Source: 67-14 sp035502775
Lineage (GTDB): Bacteria > Actinomycetota > Thermoleophilia > Solirubrobacterales > 70-9
Direction: 5' to 3'
Assembly: GCA_035502775.1 (NCBI GenBank)
Contig: DATJUB010000071.1
Span: 1-64,000 of the forward strand
DNA: 64,000 nt
Below are positions 25,533 to 33,751 of the stretch, in pieces. Under the pieces are notes generated by a model that was given only the letters and a program-made list of their open reading frames with translations, had not been told where the DNA came from and searched no databases. Position numbers and translations under genes: made by a program. Position 1 is the first letter of the stretch; every line of letters begins with the position of its first letter.

Positions 25533-26438
25533 ATGGACAACGCGATCGAAGTTTCGGATCTCGTCAAGACTTTCGGCCCGACCCGGGCGCTCGACGGCTT
25601 GAACCTGGAGGTGTCCACCGGGGAGGTCCATGGCTTCCTCGGTCCGAACGGTTCGGGCAAGTCGACCACGATCAGGGTGCTGCTCGGACTGATCCGCGCC
25701 GATTCCGGCCGGGCGTCGCTGCTCGGCCGGGACCCGTGGAAGGAGGCGGTGCCGCTCCACCGGCGGATCGCGTACGTGCCGGGGGACGTCAACCTCTGGC
25801 CGAACCTGTCCGGCGGCGAGGCGATGGATCTCCTGAGCGCGCTGAGCGGGGGCATCAGGCCCGAGCGGCGGGATGAGCTCTGCGAACGGTTCGAGCTCGA
25901 CCCGACGAAGAAGGGCAACGCCTACTCGAAGGGCAACCGGCAGAAGGTCGCCCTGGTCGCGGCCCTGGCCTCGGACGCCGAGCTGCTGATCTTCGACGAG
26001 CCGACCTCGGGCCTCGATCCGCTGAAGGAATCGATCTTCCAGAACTGCGTCAACGAAATCCGGGGCGACGGGCGCACCGTCCTGCTTTCCAGCCACATCC
26101 TGGCCGAGGTCGAGTCGCTCTGCGACCGGGTGACGATCATCCGCGAGGGCAGGACGGTCGAGACGGGAACCCTTTCCGAGATGCGCCACCTCACGAGAAC
26201 GTCGATCGATGTAGTGACCGAGCGGCCGGTGACCGGCATCGGCGATCTGCCGGGGGTGCACGGACTGAGGGTCGAGGGTGAACGGGTCAGGTTCGACGTC
26301 GATACCGCCAGGCTCGACGGCGCGATCAGCAGGCTGAGCGAGTTCGGGATCGCGAGCCTGATCTGCCGGCCACCCACCCTGGAGGATCTCTTCCTGCGGC
26401 ATTACGGAACCCCAGAGGCCGCAGCGGCCGGGCGATGA
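25533..26438 (+). CDS. ABC-2 type exporter ATP-binding protein
   Basis: A 301-aa ATPase. Walker A GPNGSGKST, Walker B LLIFDEPTSGLDP, switch His in SSHIL. The signature is YSKGNRQKV instead of LSGGQ, a variant common in ABC-2 exporters. The C-terminal ~80 residues (VTERPVTGIGDLPGVHG onward) are an accessory domain, ending CRPPTLEDLFLRHYG. It drives the permease encoded next, with which it overlaps (ATGA). TATATT 7 nt before the ATG suggests a leaderless start. The substrate is probably a drug or hydrophobic compound (family inference). Confidence 0.92.
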   Translation: MDNAIEVSDLVKTFGPTRALDGLNLEVSTGEVHGFLGPNGSGKSTTIRVLLGLIRADSGRASLLGRDPWKEAVPLHRRIAYVPGDVNLWPNLSGGEAMDLLSALSGGIRPERRDELCERFELDPTKKGNAYSKGNRQKVALVAALASDAELLIFDEPTSGLDPLKESIFQNCVNEIRGDGRTVLLSSHILAEVESLCDRVTIIREGRTVETGTLSEMRHLTRTSIDVVTERPVTGIGDLPGVHGLRVEGERVRFDVDTARLDGAISRLSEFGIASLICRPPTLEDLFLRHYGTPEAAAAGR

Positions 26439-28021
26439 GCCGTTTCACCGGCACCTGGAGGATGATCCGGTTCATCCTGCGCCGGGACCGGGTTCTGCTG
26501 CCCTCGGTCATTCTCGGGGCGGGGGCGCTGATGCTGATGTACGTGTCCAGCGTCGATTCGCTCTACCCCACCGCCGCCGACCTGAAGAAGCTCGCGGCGA
26601 GCATGAACGGCAATCCGGCGGTCGTCGCGATGCTGGGGCCGACCAGGAACCTCGAGACGCTCGGCGGGGTGATCGCCTGGCGGACCGGAACGATCATGCA
26701 GGTGACCGCCGCGCTGATCAGCATGTTCCTGGTCGGCCGCCACACCCGCTCGGATGAGCAGACCGGCCGGACCGAGCTGATCCTCTCCACCGCCACCGGC
26801 CGGTTCGCGCCATTGACCGCTGCGCTGACGGTGACCGCGGCGGCCAACTTCCTGATCGGCCTGGCCTGTTTCGGCGTGTTGATCTCGTTCGGCCTGGACA
26901 GCGGGCAGTCGTTGCTGCTCGCGGCGTCGATAGCGGCGACCGGCCTGGTGTTCACCGGCGTCTCGGGTGTCGCGGTCCAGCTTTCCGGACAGTCACGCGG
27001 GGCATACGGGCTGATCGGGGCGGCGCTGGCGGCGTCGTTCGTGGTCAGGGCGACCGGCGACCTGGGCAACGGCGACCTGACCTGGCTCTCGCCGCTGGGC
27101 TGGGCCGAGCTGGCCCATGCTTTCTCCGGCGGACGCTGGTGGCCGCTGCTGATCTCGCTGGTGGTGGCGGTGGCACTGGTGCCGCTCGCGTTCTCGCTGC
27201 TGGTCCGGCGCGATCTCGGCGCGGGGATCCTGCCGCCGCGGCTGGGGCCGCCCCGCGCGTCGAGTCTGCTCACGACCCCGTTCGGCTTCGCTTTCAGGCT
27301 GCAGCGGGGAACGATCGCCGGCTGGACGATCGGCATGGTGCTGGGCGGTCTCGCGATCGGGGCGGTCGGTGACAGTGTCGAGCAGATGCTGAAAACCTCG
27401 ACCGAGGTCGAGCGGATCTTCACCAAGGGCGGCACCTCGAACCTGGTCGACTCCTATCTCGCGAGCATGCTGTTGATCTTCGCCCTGATCGGCAGCGGCT
27501 ACACCGTGTCGGCCGCGCTCCGTCCCCATTCCGAGGAGAAGGAGGGCCGCGCCGAGCAGACCCTCGCGACCGCGATCGGCCGCTGGCGCTGGGCGGGCAG
27601 CCACGCCCTGCTCGCGTTCGCCGCTAGCGTGCTGCTGCTCGGCCTGTGCGGACTCTCGGTCGCGATCGGCCTGGGCCTCTCGACCGGCGATTGGGACGGC
27701 ACCCTCAGCCTGATCGGCTCGGGGATCGCCAACGTGCCGGCGATGTGGGTGATGGGCGGCCTGACCATCCTCGTCTTCGGCCTGCTGCCGAACCGGATCT
27801 ACCTGGCCTGGCTGGCCCTGACCCTGGCGATAGTCATCTGGACCGCCGACACCCTCTCCACCGACGCACCGGGATGGCTGGTCGAGATCTCCCCTTTCAC
27901 CCACACACCCCTCCTGCCGGTGGCCAGCTTCGACGCCGTGCCACTCGCCGTGATGACCGCGATCGGCCTCGGTCTGAACGCCGCCGGACTGGCGGCGTTC
28001 CGCCACCGTGACCTCACCTGA
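26435..28021 (+). CDS. ABC-2 type exporter permease
   Basis: A 528-aa integral membrane protein of two homologous halves, each about six helices (for example VTAAANFLIGLACFGVLISF and HALLAFAASVLLLGLCGLSVAIGLG). Repeated DEQTGRTELILSTATGRF and EEKEGRAEQTLATAIGRW segments mark the equivalent cytoplasmic loops, the hallmark of the duplicated TipC/polyketide-antibiotic exporter permeases. It overlaps the ATPase gene by 4 nt, and together they make a complete exporter. No regulator gene is adjacent. Confidence 0.9.
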   Translation: MSRFTGTWRMIRFILRRDRVLLPSVILGAGALMLMYVSSVDSLYPTAADLKKLAASMNGNPAVVAMLGPTRNLETLGGVIAWRTGTIMQVTAALISMFLVGRHTRSDEQTGRTELILSTATGRFAPLTAALTVTAAANFLIGLACFGVLISFGLDSGQSLLLAASIAATGLVFTGVSGVAVQLSGQSRGAYGLIGAALAASFVVRATGDLGNGDLTWLSPLGWAELAHAFSGGRWWPLLISLVVAVALVPLAFSLLVRRDLGAGILPPRLGPPRASSLLTTPFGFAFRLQRGTIAGWTIGMVLGGLAIGAVGDSVEQMLKTSTEVERIFTKGGTSNLVDSYLASMLLIFALIGSGYTVSAALRPHSEEKEGRAEQTLATAIGRWRWAGSHALLAFAASVLLLGLCGLSVAIGLGLSTGDWDGTLSLIGSGIANVPAMWVMGGLTILVFGLLPNRIYLAWLALTLAIVIWTADTLSTDAPGWLVEISPFTHTPLLPVASFDAVPLAVMTAIGLGLNAAGLAAFRHRDLT

Positions 28022-28112
28022 CGGCACCGTCCGCACCGGAAGTACGACAACCCCAATCACACGAGACCGACACGGCAGAACCCGGCAACGATCATCTAGA
28101 CTCACCGTCCCC

Positions 28113-28186
28113 GCCGGGGTAGCTCAGCTGGTTAGAGCAGCGGAATCATAATCCGCGTGTCGGGGGTTCGAGTCCCTCCCCCGGTA
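28113..28186 (+). tRNA. tRNA with CAU anticodon (elongator Met or Ile2)
   Basis: A 74-nt cloverleaf. Acceptor GCCGGGG / CCCCGGT (one G-U), D-stem GCTC/GAGC, anticodon stem GCGGA/TCCGC around loop ATCATAA with anticodon CAT at 28147-28149. The T-arm is GGGGG-TTCGAGT-CCCTC. CCA is not encoded. A TAGACT -10 box is 10 bp upstream (28097-28102). Elongator tRNA-Met is most likely; tRNA-Ile with a modified C34 cannot be excluded. Its 3' part is repeated at 30796-30838. Confidence 0.93.
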
Positions 28187-28187
28187 C
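28145..28187 (+). repeat. Left attachment repeat inside the tRNA
   Basis: Anticodon loop through the 3' end of the tRNA plus one base. It pairs with 30796-30838: 39 of 43 positions are identical, and the 22-bp core starting GTTCGAGTCC is perfect. Functionally this is the attL-type site, since the complete tRNA is kept on this side. Confidence 0.75.
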
Positions 28188-28279
28188 CTGCTGAAAGGTA
28201 ACTACAGAGCGGAATAGCCCCGCATCTTGGCCACCGTTTCTCGTCTCTCACACTAGGTGGGTACCGCGTATGGATACGA

Positions 28280-28323
28280 AACGGACCCGGCGCATGGCTA
28301 GTTGTGATGCGCAACGGACCCGG
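28280..28323. repeat. Direct and inverted repeats near the left island end
   Basis: AACGGACCCGG occurs twice as a direct repeat (28280-28290 and 28313-28323). Between and overlapping them is GCGCAT-N11-ATGCGC (28290-28295 / 28307-28312). Such clustered repeats close to an attachment site resemble arm-type recombinase or excisionase sites; that role is inferred. The rest of 28187-28461 shows no gene. Confidence 0.4.
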
Positions 28324-28461
28324 GGGTCACCCCTTCATCGCGCGTCGTGGGTCTCCTGCTCAGGTTTCCTACCACCCGCATAGGCGCAGTTTCGGTTTTC
28401 GCATTTTGGTCGGGTGATCGTTTAGGTTGTTCGCAGCAAGGATGCGATCGAGGGAGATGGT

Positions 28462-28800
28462 TTGAAGCGAGCACTGGTATTGGTGGTTTGCGCTGTTGGA
28501 GTCTTAGCCGGGTGCGAAGGATCCGGATCGTCTAGCAGGGATTCGTCTAGTTCAGGTTCGATTTCTCAGTCGGATCTCGGGAAGAAATGGCCGCTGACGG
28601 TCGATCACGGGACGTTGGGATGTGACGGTATGGGTGTCTTGTTCGAAGCTCCAGACGGGACGACCTATGGCCTGAACGGCACGGCGCAGACCATGGGATA
28701 TCCGGGCATAGATCCGATCTGGAAACCAGATCCGTTGGGGTACGGCCTGAAGATCAATATTGGCGCTCTGATGGATCGAGGCTTGGAACTGTGCCAGTGA
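28462..28800 (+). CDS. DUF2511-like (YebY-type) lipoprotein
   Basis: A 112-aa exported lipoprotein with lipobox LAGC (Cys18), a Ser-rich linker, then a ~75-residue domain. The blocks KKWPLTVDHGTLGC, YGLNGTAQTMGY, IDPIWKPD and MDRGLELC match the pattern of DUF2511, the YebY family, with its two conserved Cys. The start is TTG with GGGAG 7-10 nt upstream; the nearby ATG is out of frame. First gene of the mini-island; it overlaps the next gene by 10 nt. YebY relatives are linked to copper handling in enterobacteria, but nothing here supports that role. Confidence 0.7.
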   Translation: MKRALVLVVCAVGVLAGCEGSGSSSRDSSSSGSISQSDLGKKWPLTVDHGTLGCDGMGVLFEAPDGTTYGLNGTAQTMGYPGIDPIWKPDPLGYGLKINIGALMDRGLELCQ

Positions 28801-29051
28801 AGCGCCGGCAAACCATCGCTTTAGCCGCATCACTCCTGCTTCTCCTGGGGGCCGTGGGTTGCTCTGGGTCGGAGAGCCTTGATTCGACCCCTACGAAGCT
28901 TGACGGGACCGAGTCCACCGAGTTCGAGGCTGACGACATTGAAGCCGCGGAGTCGGCCAGCGACGCAGTCGAGGAGTACTGCTCGGGTGCTGTTTCGGAA
29001 GCCCAGAGGACCGGGTGTATGGCCCACGTTGAGGAGTCGGACATCCCGTGA
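28791..29051 (+). CDS. Small acidic lipoprotein
   Basis: An 86-aa predicted lipoprotein: basic start, hydrophobic core LALAASLLLLLGAVGC-like with lipobox AVGC, then a short Asp/Glu-rich tail with two Cys (EEYCSGAVSEAQRTGC) that could form a disulfide. No family is recognised. GTG at 28791 is chosen because GAGG lies 9 nt upstream; GTG at 28797 is an alternative that overlaps the previous stop as GTGA. Co-transcribed with the DUF2511-like lipoprotein within the island. Confidence 0.6.
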   Translation: MPVKRRQTIALAASLLLLLGAVGCSGSESLDSTPTKLDGTESTEFEADDIEAAESASDAVEEYCSGAVSEAQRTGCMAHVEESDIP

Positions 29052-29133
29052 GCGACGAACTAGGTTCTCCCAAGACTGCGGGTACTATTGGCCCAGGTCA
29101 ACGAATGACTATCTGGGAGGAGGCAGAGCCGAT

Positions 29134-29715
29134 ATGGGCAGTACGCTGACAACGATGAAGGAAAAGTCCCCCGATCCGGAGTCCGCTGGAACGGTCGAAA
29201 CGAAGCAAACGACCCTCTTGCTCGAAGTGACTCGGGCTGAGATGGCAGAGTCGTTTCGTATTTCTGAGGTACTGGATGCGAAGGCCCGAACTCTTCCCCA
29301 GATCTCAACGGTCTTTTTCGCGGCTAGCCAGGTAGCGATCACATTCATCCTCACGGGCAGTGAGGAACCGGTCCCGGCTTGGCTGACTGTCACCGCTCTC
29401 GCCCTGGGAGTCCTCGGACTCATAGCTGTTGCGGCTTGCCTAGTACGGGTCGTCAGGGTTCAGACTCCAGTGGACCAAGCAGCTCTCAAGGTCGAGGTAC
29501 TGAACGACAGGTTGTTCAGTTTTGCCGCAGACGGCGATGAACGGGTAAGCCGGTTCATGCTCCAAGAGATGACCGACATTGTTGTCAAACGGCGCAAAGA
29601 GAACTCCAAGAAGGCCAAGTCATTCAAGAGGACACAGCTCTTGGCCTACGCGGCGATCGCAATCTCGGGACTTCAACTTATGCTGGGCTTGGCGTTGCCG
29701 CTGATCGTCTCATGA
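29134..29715 (+). CDS. Island membrane protein, three predicted helices
   Basis: A 193-aa protein of unknown function. A charged cytoplasmic N-terminus (1-60, predicted helix LLLEVTRAEMAESFRISEVLDAKA-like) leads into a helix pair (about 64-80 and 85-108, containing ALALGVLGLIAVAACLV). Then come about 60 charged helical residues (RFMLQEMTDIVVKRRKENSK) and a third helix at the C-terminus (LLAYAAIAISGLQLMLGLAL). The layout recalls small helix-hairpin effectors such as SLATT proteins, but no signature proves this. GGAGGAGG is 10 nt upstream and a TACTAT -10 box lies at 29083-29088. The stop overlaps the next start (ATGA). Confidence 0.7.
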   Translation: MGSTLTTMKEKSPDPESAGTVETKQTTLLLEVTRAEMAESFRISEVLDAKARTLPQISTVFFAASQVAITFILTGSEEPVPAWLTVTALALGVLGLIAVAACLVRVVRVQTPVDQAALKVEVLNDRLFSFAADGDERVSRFMLQEMTDIVVKRRKENSKKAKSFKRTQLLAYAAIAISGLQLMLGLALPLIVS

Positions 29716-30590
29716 GCATCGACCCAAACGAGGACGAACAGGGGGATGATTTCCCGGAGCGGGGGGACGCCCAAGGGACTATCCAGTACTCGATCGGGTC
29801 ACGACTCTCAGGAGACCCGATCGGCAAACGCATGACCGACGGCACCCTGATGGGGAATCTAATCGGCAAGTCCTCGCAGCTATATAGCTCGTTGATCGCT
29901 CGAGGCTCAAACGCCTATGCGGCAATCAAAACTGCCCCCATGCTCTTGTCCAGCGTCGCACACCTTCACAGTGTCGATCTCGAGTTCAGATCTGACCCGA
30001 TCAATCCGAAGCTGATCGATCAAGGGGATTCCCACCCGATTCTCGACTCGCTGAATACTCTCGCGCTTGCTGATGCCGAAAACGTTGCCACTATCGCCGC
30101 TGATATGGGCGGGGCAGTGACACAGGCATATCTCAGATTCACCACCTTGTTGGGCGAGCGCGAAATCAAGGCGGAGTTCTTTGTTCCAACGGCGCCCACA
30201 CTCAAACCAGTTCGCATCTCCCCCCAGCGCGCCCTTTCTCACTCGGAGATCTTGGGCAAGCAGCAGATGCTCGAAACTAAAATCGTCCACCTGACCGGCT
30301 TGTTGGACATGCTCGCAGATTCCAAGGGAGCTTTCGCGCTTATCAAGACCGAAGAGGGACTCAGCGAATCTTCAAGGGCAGAGTGGAGAAATGCGATCGG
30401 GCAAGGTTCGAAGATCGAAGGCTCCCTAAGCGACAGTGCGCTTGAAGACATACAGCGTTTGAATGCCTGGCGACAGCGCATCACCGCAGTTATCCAAGTG
30501 GTTCAGATGACTTCTCCGAAGACCACAAAGCGGCTTGATGTAGATGCGACTCTCTTGGAAGTTAGTTCCGTTCAGCATCGAATCGGCTAG
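29712..30590 (+). CDS. Island soluble protein of unknown function
   Basis: A 292-aa protein with no signal or membrane segment. Residues 1-40 are acidic and probably disordered. A middle region (MGNLIGKSSQLYSSLIARGS, then SSVAHLHSVDLEF) looks alpha/beta. The last ~90 residues alternate short strands and turns (GAFALIKTEEGLSE, GSKIEGSLSD, RITAVIQVVQM), suggesting a small beta-barrel. I do not recognise a family. It is translationally coupled to the membrane protein before it, so the two probably act together. It is the last gene of the island, 205 bp before the right repeat. Confidence 0.65.
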   Translation: MSIDPNEDEQGDDFPERGDAQGTIQYSIGSRLSGDPIGKRMTDGTLMGNLIGKSSQLYSSLIARGSNAYAAIKTAPMLLSSVAHLHSVDLEFRSDPINPKLIDQGDSHPILDSLNTLALADAENVATIAADMGGAVTQAYLRFTTLLGEREIKAEFFVPTAPTLKPVRISPQRALSHSEILGKQQMLETKIVHLTGLLDMLADSKGAFALIKTEEGLSESSRAEWRNAIGQGSKIEGSLSDSALEDIQRLNAWRQRITAVIQVVQMTSPKTTKRLDVDATLLEVSSVQHRIG

Positions 30591-30795
30591 CTCGCTTTTC
30601 GCCTATTCACGGATCACTCTTAATCGACTCGGGACGCCAAGCCTCCGCGCTTTGGTTGGCAGGTACGCGCCAGCAAACTGCCAGCGAAACCCACGGAGCC
30701 TCATCGAACTCCAAAGCGCGACGAAACCATCGAGACACCGCCTCGACCCCCAAACCCCAAAACCGCACCGAACTAGCCCGAAACGCGGGGACGCG

Positions 30796-30838
30796 ATCAC
30801 AATCCCCGTATCGGGAGTTCGAGTCCCTCCCCCGGTAC
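30796..30838 (+). repeat. Right attachment repeat (partial tRNA copy)
   Basis: A displaced copy of the tRNA 3' part, differing at 30800, 30806, 30810 and 30816. The 5' half of the tRNA is missing, so it is not a functional tRNA; the anticodon position would read CAC. Its last base is also the first base of the minus-strand stop codon (30838-30840) of the next gene, so the island abuts that gene exactly. Confidence 0.72.
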
Positions 30839-32508
30839 TACCTTCTGACTGTGATGCGGCGCTCGATGGTTTTGGCGCCGGCGTTTGAGGAGGTTGCCTT
30901 GAAGGTGAGCTTCGCTTTGCCCTTCTTTGTCGGCTTCAGTTTGACTTTGATGGTCTTGGTGGTGCCGGCTGGGATCTTTCCGACCGTGGTCTTGGCGGTG
31001 ACCCCCTTGCCCTTGACCGCGATCTTCACCCCGGTGGCGTTTGCGTCGCCGGAATTGGTGATCTTCACGGTGTAGGTGGCCTTCTTGCCCTTCTTGACCT
31101 TGGCTGGGCCGTTCACGCTGACCTTGCCGATGCTTGCCTTGCGGGCTCCGGGCTGCCCGGGATCAACCGGGACCGTTGCCAGCTGCGCGTCGATGCCCGA
31201 CACGTCCTGAAGCTCCGTCAGCGAAACCGGTGCGGCCTCGGCGAGGCTCGCCTTGTCGTCGTAGAACTCCGGAACCAACGTCGGATCCGGGTTGAGACAT
31301 TCGCTGAACTTCAGCCTGTACTCGCCGGCGGTGAACTGGTCGATCACGTAGACACCATCGGGGCCGGTCCGTCCGAAGTTCCCCAGGTTGCCCTGGTCGT
31401 CATACGAATCGACACAGATATTGTTCAGGGGCGATCCCGAACTGTCGGTAACCGTGCCGGAGATCGAGGCGCCGCCGTTCTGCAGGCTGTTGATGCCCGT
31501 CCTGACCGAGCCCCCGGTCACATGTACCGGGGTGGCGGCCGCGAGGGTTCCCTTCCCGCGGTAGAAGTCGGTGCTGCCGTAGGTCAATCCGAAGTCCAGT
31601 TCCCCCATGCAGTTGAACTGGAATCCGACCCGGTAGTCACCGGTCTTCAGCCGGTCGAACCGGTAGCGCTCATGCACCCCGGTGCCGGGCCCGTAGCTGC
31701 GGTGACGAACCTGATTTCCGCTCGAGTCATAGAGCGATGCCGAACCGTTGCAGAAGACCGGAGCGACAGGTGACTCGATCGAGTAGATGCCGGTGATCGT
31801 CCCGCCCGGTTCCAGCTCGGCGTTGATGCCCGGGGTGTCCGCACCAGCCGTGACCGAGATCGCCGTCGCTTCGTCGAGGTTCGCCTTGTCGGGGTAGTAC
31901 TCGCTGACCAGGTTGGCGAAGTCATTGCAGCGCTCGAATCCGAGCTTGTAGGTGCCCGATTCAAGTCCGCCCACCTTGAAGTTGCCGTCGGCGTCGGTCT
32001 CGGTCGCGCCGGCCCACCCATGGGCGCCACCGTACGCGGTCACGCAGGTGCCCTTCTTGGATCCACCGGCACCGTTCGTGACCGTGCCCGAGATCGATCC
32101 GCCGATCGCCAGCTGAGCGTCGATGCCCGAGGTGTCGGCACCGTCGGTACCCGCCACCGGCGTGGCTTCCTCGCGGGTCGGCTTGTCGTTGTACCACTCG
32201 TCGAAGACGTTGGCGTCACCTGTACAGCGCGAAAACAGAATCTTGTAGTCCCTTGATTCCACGAATCCCAGCGAGTACTCGCCGTTCGCGTCGGTTTCGT
32301 CACCGCTCGAATTGTCGTTCGAAGCGAACGCCTCCACACAGACACCGGCCACCGGATTGTTCGCGGTGTCGGTGACCGTTCCCGAGATGGTGCCGGTCCC
32401 GGAGGCGCCCGCGGGCGCCGGAGAAAGGGCGAGCATGGTCACAACCGCAGCCAACAGAACCAGCAGCCCGTGAAAGCCCGAAAAACTGTGTGTCCGTGTC
32501 GTACTCAA
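30838..32508 (-). CDS. Secreted multi-repeat protein with carboxypeptidase-regulatory-like domains
   Basis: A 556-aa exported protein. Signal peptide about 10-37 (LLVLLAAVVTMLALSPAPAGA). Four repeats of about 90 residues follow, three opening with SGTVTD/SGTVTN and a GVC/GTC/NIC cysteine. They continue through a GEYSLGF- or GTYKLGF-type strand and a second Cys, and close with a FYDDKASLAEA-like block and GIDAQL; the third is more divergent. They resemble Cna-B/carboxypeptidase-regulatory folds with a probable disulfide each. The C-terminus is a basic DUF11/CARDB-like domain (KVKKGKKATYTVKITNSG). TTG start with GGGAG upstream. A shorter paralogue follows at 32518. Confidence 0.8.
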   Translation of the reverse strand: MSTTRTHSFSGFHGLLVLLAAVVTMLALSPAPAGASGTGTISGTVTDTANNPVAGVCVEAFASNDNSSGDETDANGEYSLGFVESRDYKILFSRCTGDANVFDEWYNDKPTREEATPVAGTDGADTSGIDAQLAIGGSISGTVTNGAGGSKKGTCVTAYGGAHGWAGATETDADGNFKVGGLESGTYKLGFERCNDFANLVSEYYPDKANLDEATAISVTAGADTPGINAELEPGGTITGIYSIESPVAPVFCNGSASLYDSSGNQVRHRSYGPGTGVHERYRFDRLKTGDYRVGFQFNCMGELDFGLTYGSTDFYRGKGTLAAATPVHVTGGSVRTGINSLQNGGASISGTVTDSSGSPLNNICVDSYDDQGNLGNFGRTGPDGVYVIDQFTAGEYRLKFSECLNPDPTLVPEFYDDKASLAEAAPVSLTELQDVSGIDAQLATVPVDPGQPGARKASIGKVSVNGPAKVKKGKKATYTVKITNSGDANATGVKIAVKGKGVTAKTTVGKIPAGTTKTIKVKLKPTKKGKAKLTFKATSSNAGAKTIERRITVRR

Positions 32509-32517
32509 GTGATCTCC

Positions 32518-33675
32518 CTATCCCCTCGACGTCGATTGCGAATGCCACACCATACCGCGCCGGTACGGCTTACTTACGGTGATGCCTCTCCCGACGCTTT
32601 TTCCGCCCGCGTTCGCGGAGGTCACCTTGAAGGTCAGTTTCAGCTTCCCCGGCTTCTTCGGTTTCAGTTTCGCGCTCACGGTCGTCGAGGCGCCGGCCGC
32701 GATCGGCCTGACGGGCGCGCCGAAACTGACTCCCCTGCCACGGACCTTCACCGTCACACCCGTGGCCTCGATGTTGCCCGTGTTCGTGATCTTCACCTTG
32801 TAGGTGACCTGCCTGCCCTTCTTCACCTTGGCGGGACCCTTGACGCTCACCTCGCCGATCGCGGCCCTGTATACGGTGGGATCGGGCGGCCCGGATTTCG
32901 TCACCAGTTGGGCGTCAACACCCTCGGTGATGGTGTCTTCCATGACGGAAACCGGGTTGTCGTGGTACTCGGTGGTCGTGATGGGATCGAGGCAGTCGCT
33001 GAACTTCAGCCAGTATGGGCCCGCTCCCAGCCCGTTCACCTGATACTGGCCGGAGGAAGAAGTGTGGCCGACCGTGCCCGCGGGGTACCCGCCCGAGTAG
33101 TGGGCCTCGACGCAGATGCCGCCCAAACCCGCCCCCGAACTGTCGGTCACGGTCCCCGAGATCCCGCCGTCGACACCGAGCCTGGCGTCGATTCCGGTCG
33201 TCGCCACCCCATCGGTGACTGAGACCGGGGTGGCTTCCGCGAGAGTTCTCCGGTTGTCGTAGAACTCGCTCGGCAGCCCCGGAAGGAGGCAGTTGGCCGC
33301 GGCGGCGCCCACGCAGTGTTCCAGACCCACTTTCGCCAGATCCAGCCTCGCGGCACAGTCGATGATCTCCAGCCGGTACTCGCCGGTGTCCAGGTCGCCG
33401 ATCATGTAGTGACCACCGGGTCCGGCGCGCACCTGGTCGATCCGGGTTCCGAACGAGTCGTACGCGGCCACACACGGACCAGCCAGAATGAGTTGTCCTT
33501 CCGTGGCACCGCCCGTGACGGTGCCCGAGATCGAGCCCGACCCGATCGCGCTCGCATGGGACGGCCCGAGTGCGGCAAGCAGGGTCGCCACCATCACGGC
33601 GAGCCCGAAGACCATTCGACCTAACGGCACCCGGGCGGGCGCCAGAGGTTCGATTTCGCGAAGTCGTGAATTCAT
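32518..33675 (-). CDS. Secreted protein, shorter paralogue of the neighbouring gene
   Basis: A 385-aa exported protein built like the gene at 30838-32508: signal peptide (VFGLAVMVATLLAALGPSHASA), two SISGTVT repeats with paired Cys and an EFYDNRRTLAEA-type block, GIDARL, then the basic DUF11-like domain (KVKKGRQVTYKVKITNTG) ending in a short Arg-rich tail. It has lost two repeat units relative to its neighbour or gained none. GGGGAG lies 7 nt before the ATG. The genes are 9 bp apart and likely co-transcribed; they probably arose by tandem duplication. Confidence 0.8.
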   Translation of the reverse strand: MNSRLREIEPLAPARVPLGRMVFGLAVMVATLLAALGPSHASAIGSGSISGTVTGGATEGQLILAGPCVAAYDSFGTRIDQVRAGPGGHYMIGDLDTGEYRLEIIDCAARLDLAKVGLEHCVGAAAANCLLPGLPSEFYDNRRTLAEATPVSVTDGVATTGIDARLGVDGGISGTVTDSSGAGLGGICVEAHYSGGYPAGTVGHTSSSGQYQVNGLGAGPYWLKFSDCLDPITTTEYHDNPVSVMEDTITEGVDAQLVTKSGPPDPTVYRAAIGEVSVKGPAKVKKGRQVTYKVKITNTGNIEATGVTVKVRGRGVSFGAPVRPIAAGASTTVSAKLKPKKPGKLKLTFKVTSANAGGKSVGRGITVSKPYRRGMVWHSQSTSRG

Positions 33676-33751
33676 CCAGATCTCCCCTTCCGGTCGAAGC
33701 TACCGCCTACAGCCTATCCAGAAACAGCCAGACATCCAAATCTTTCCGTTA

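Larger units (their letters stand above)
28145..30838. mobile_element. tRNA-associated mini genomic island, no integrase seen
   Basis: The segment is bounded by a 43-bp direct repeat of the tRNA 3' part (28145-28187 and 30796-30838, offset 2651 bp, 4 mismatches, last 22 bp identical). Inside are four small plus-strand genes, lower GC than the flanks, and unusual codon use (more A/T third positions). No integrase or excisionase was recognised. This fits a satellite-like or decayed integrative element using the tRNA 3' end as attachment site. Flanking genes are ordinary chromosomal genes. Confidence 0.75.

Noticed and set aside
28132..28314. A 60-codon minus-strand frame over the tRNA
   Set aside because: It is the common false gene produced by the antisense of a tRNA 3' half; no start signal and no conservation expected.
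30796..30838. A second tRNA gene
   Set aside because: Only the 3' part is present; acceptor 5' strand and D-arm are missing, so it is kept as an attachment repeat.
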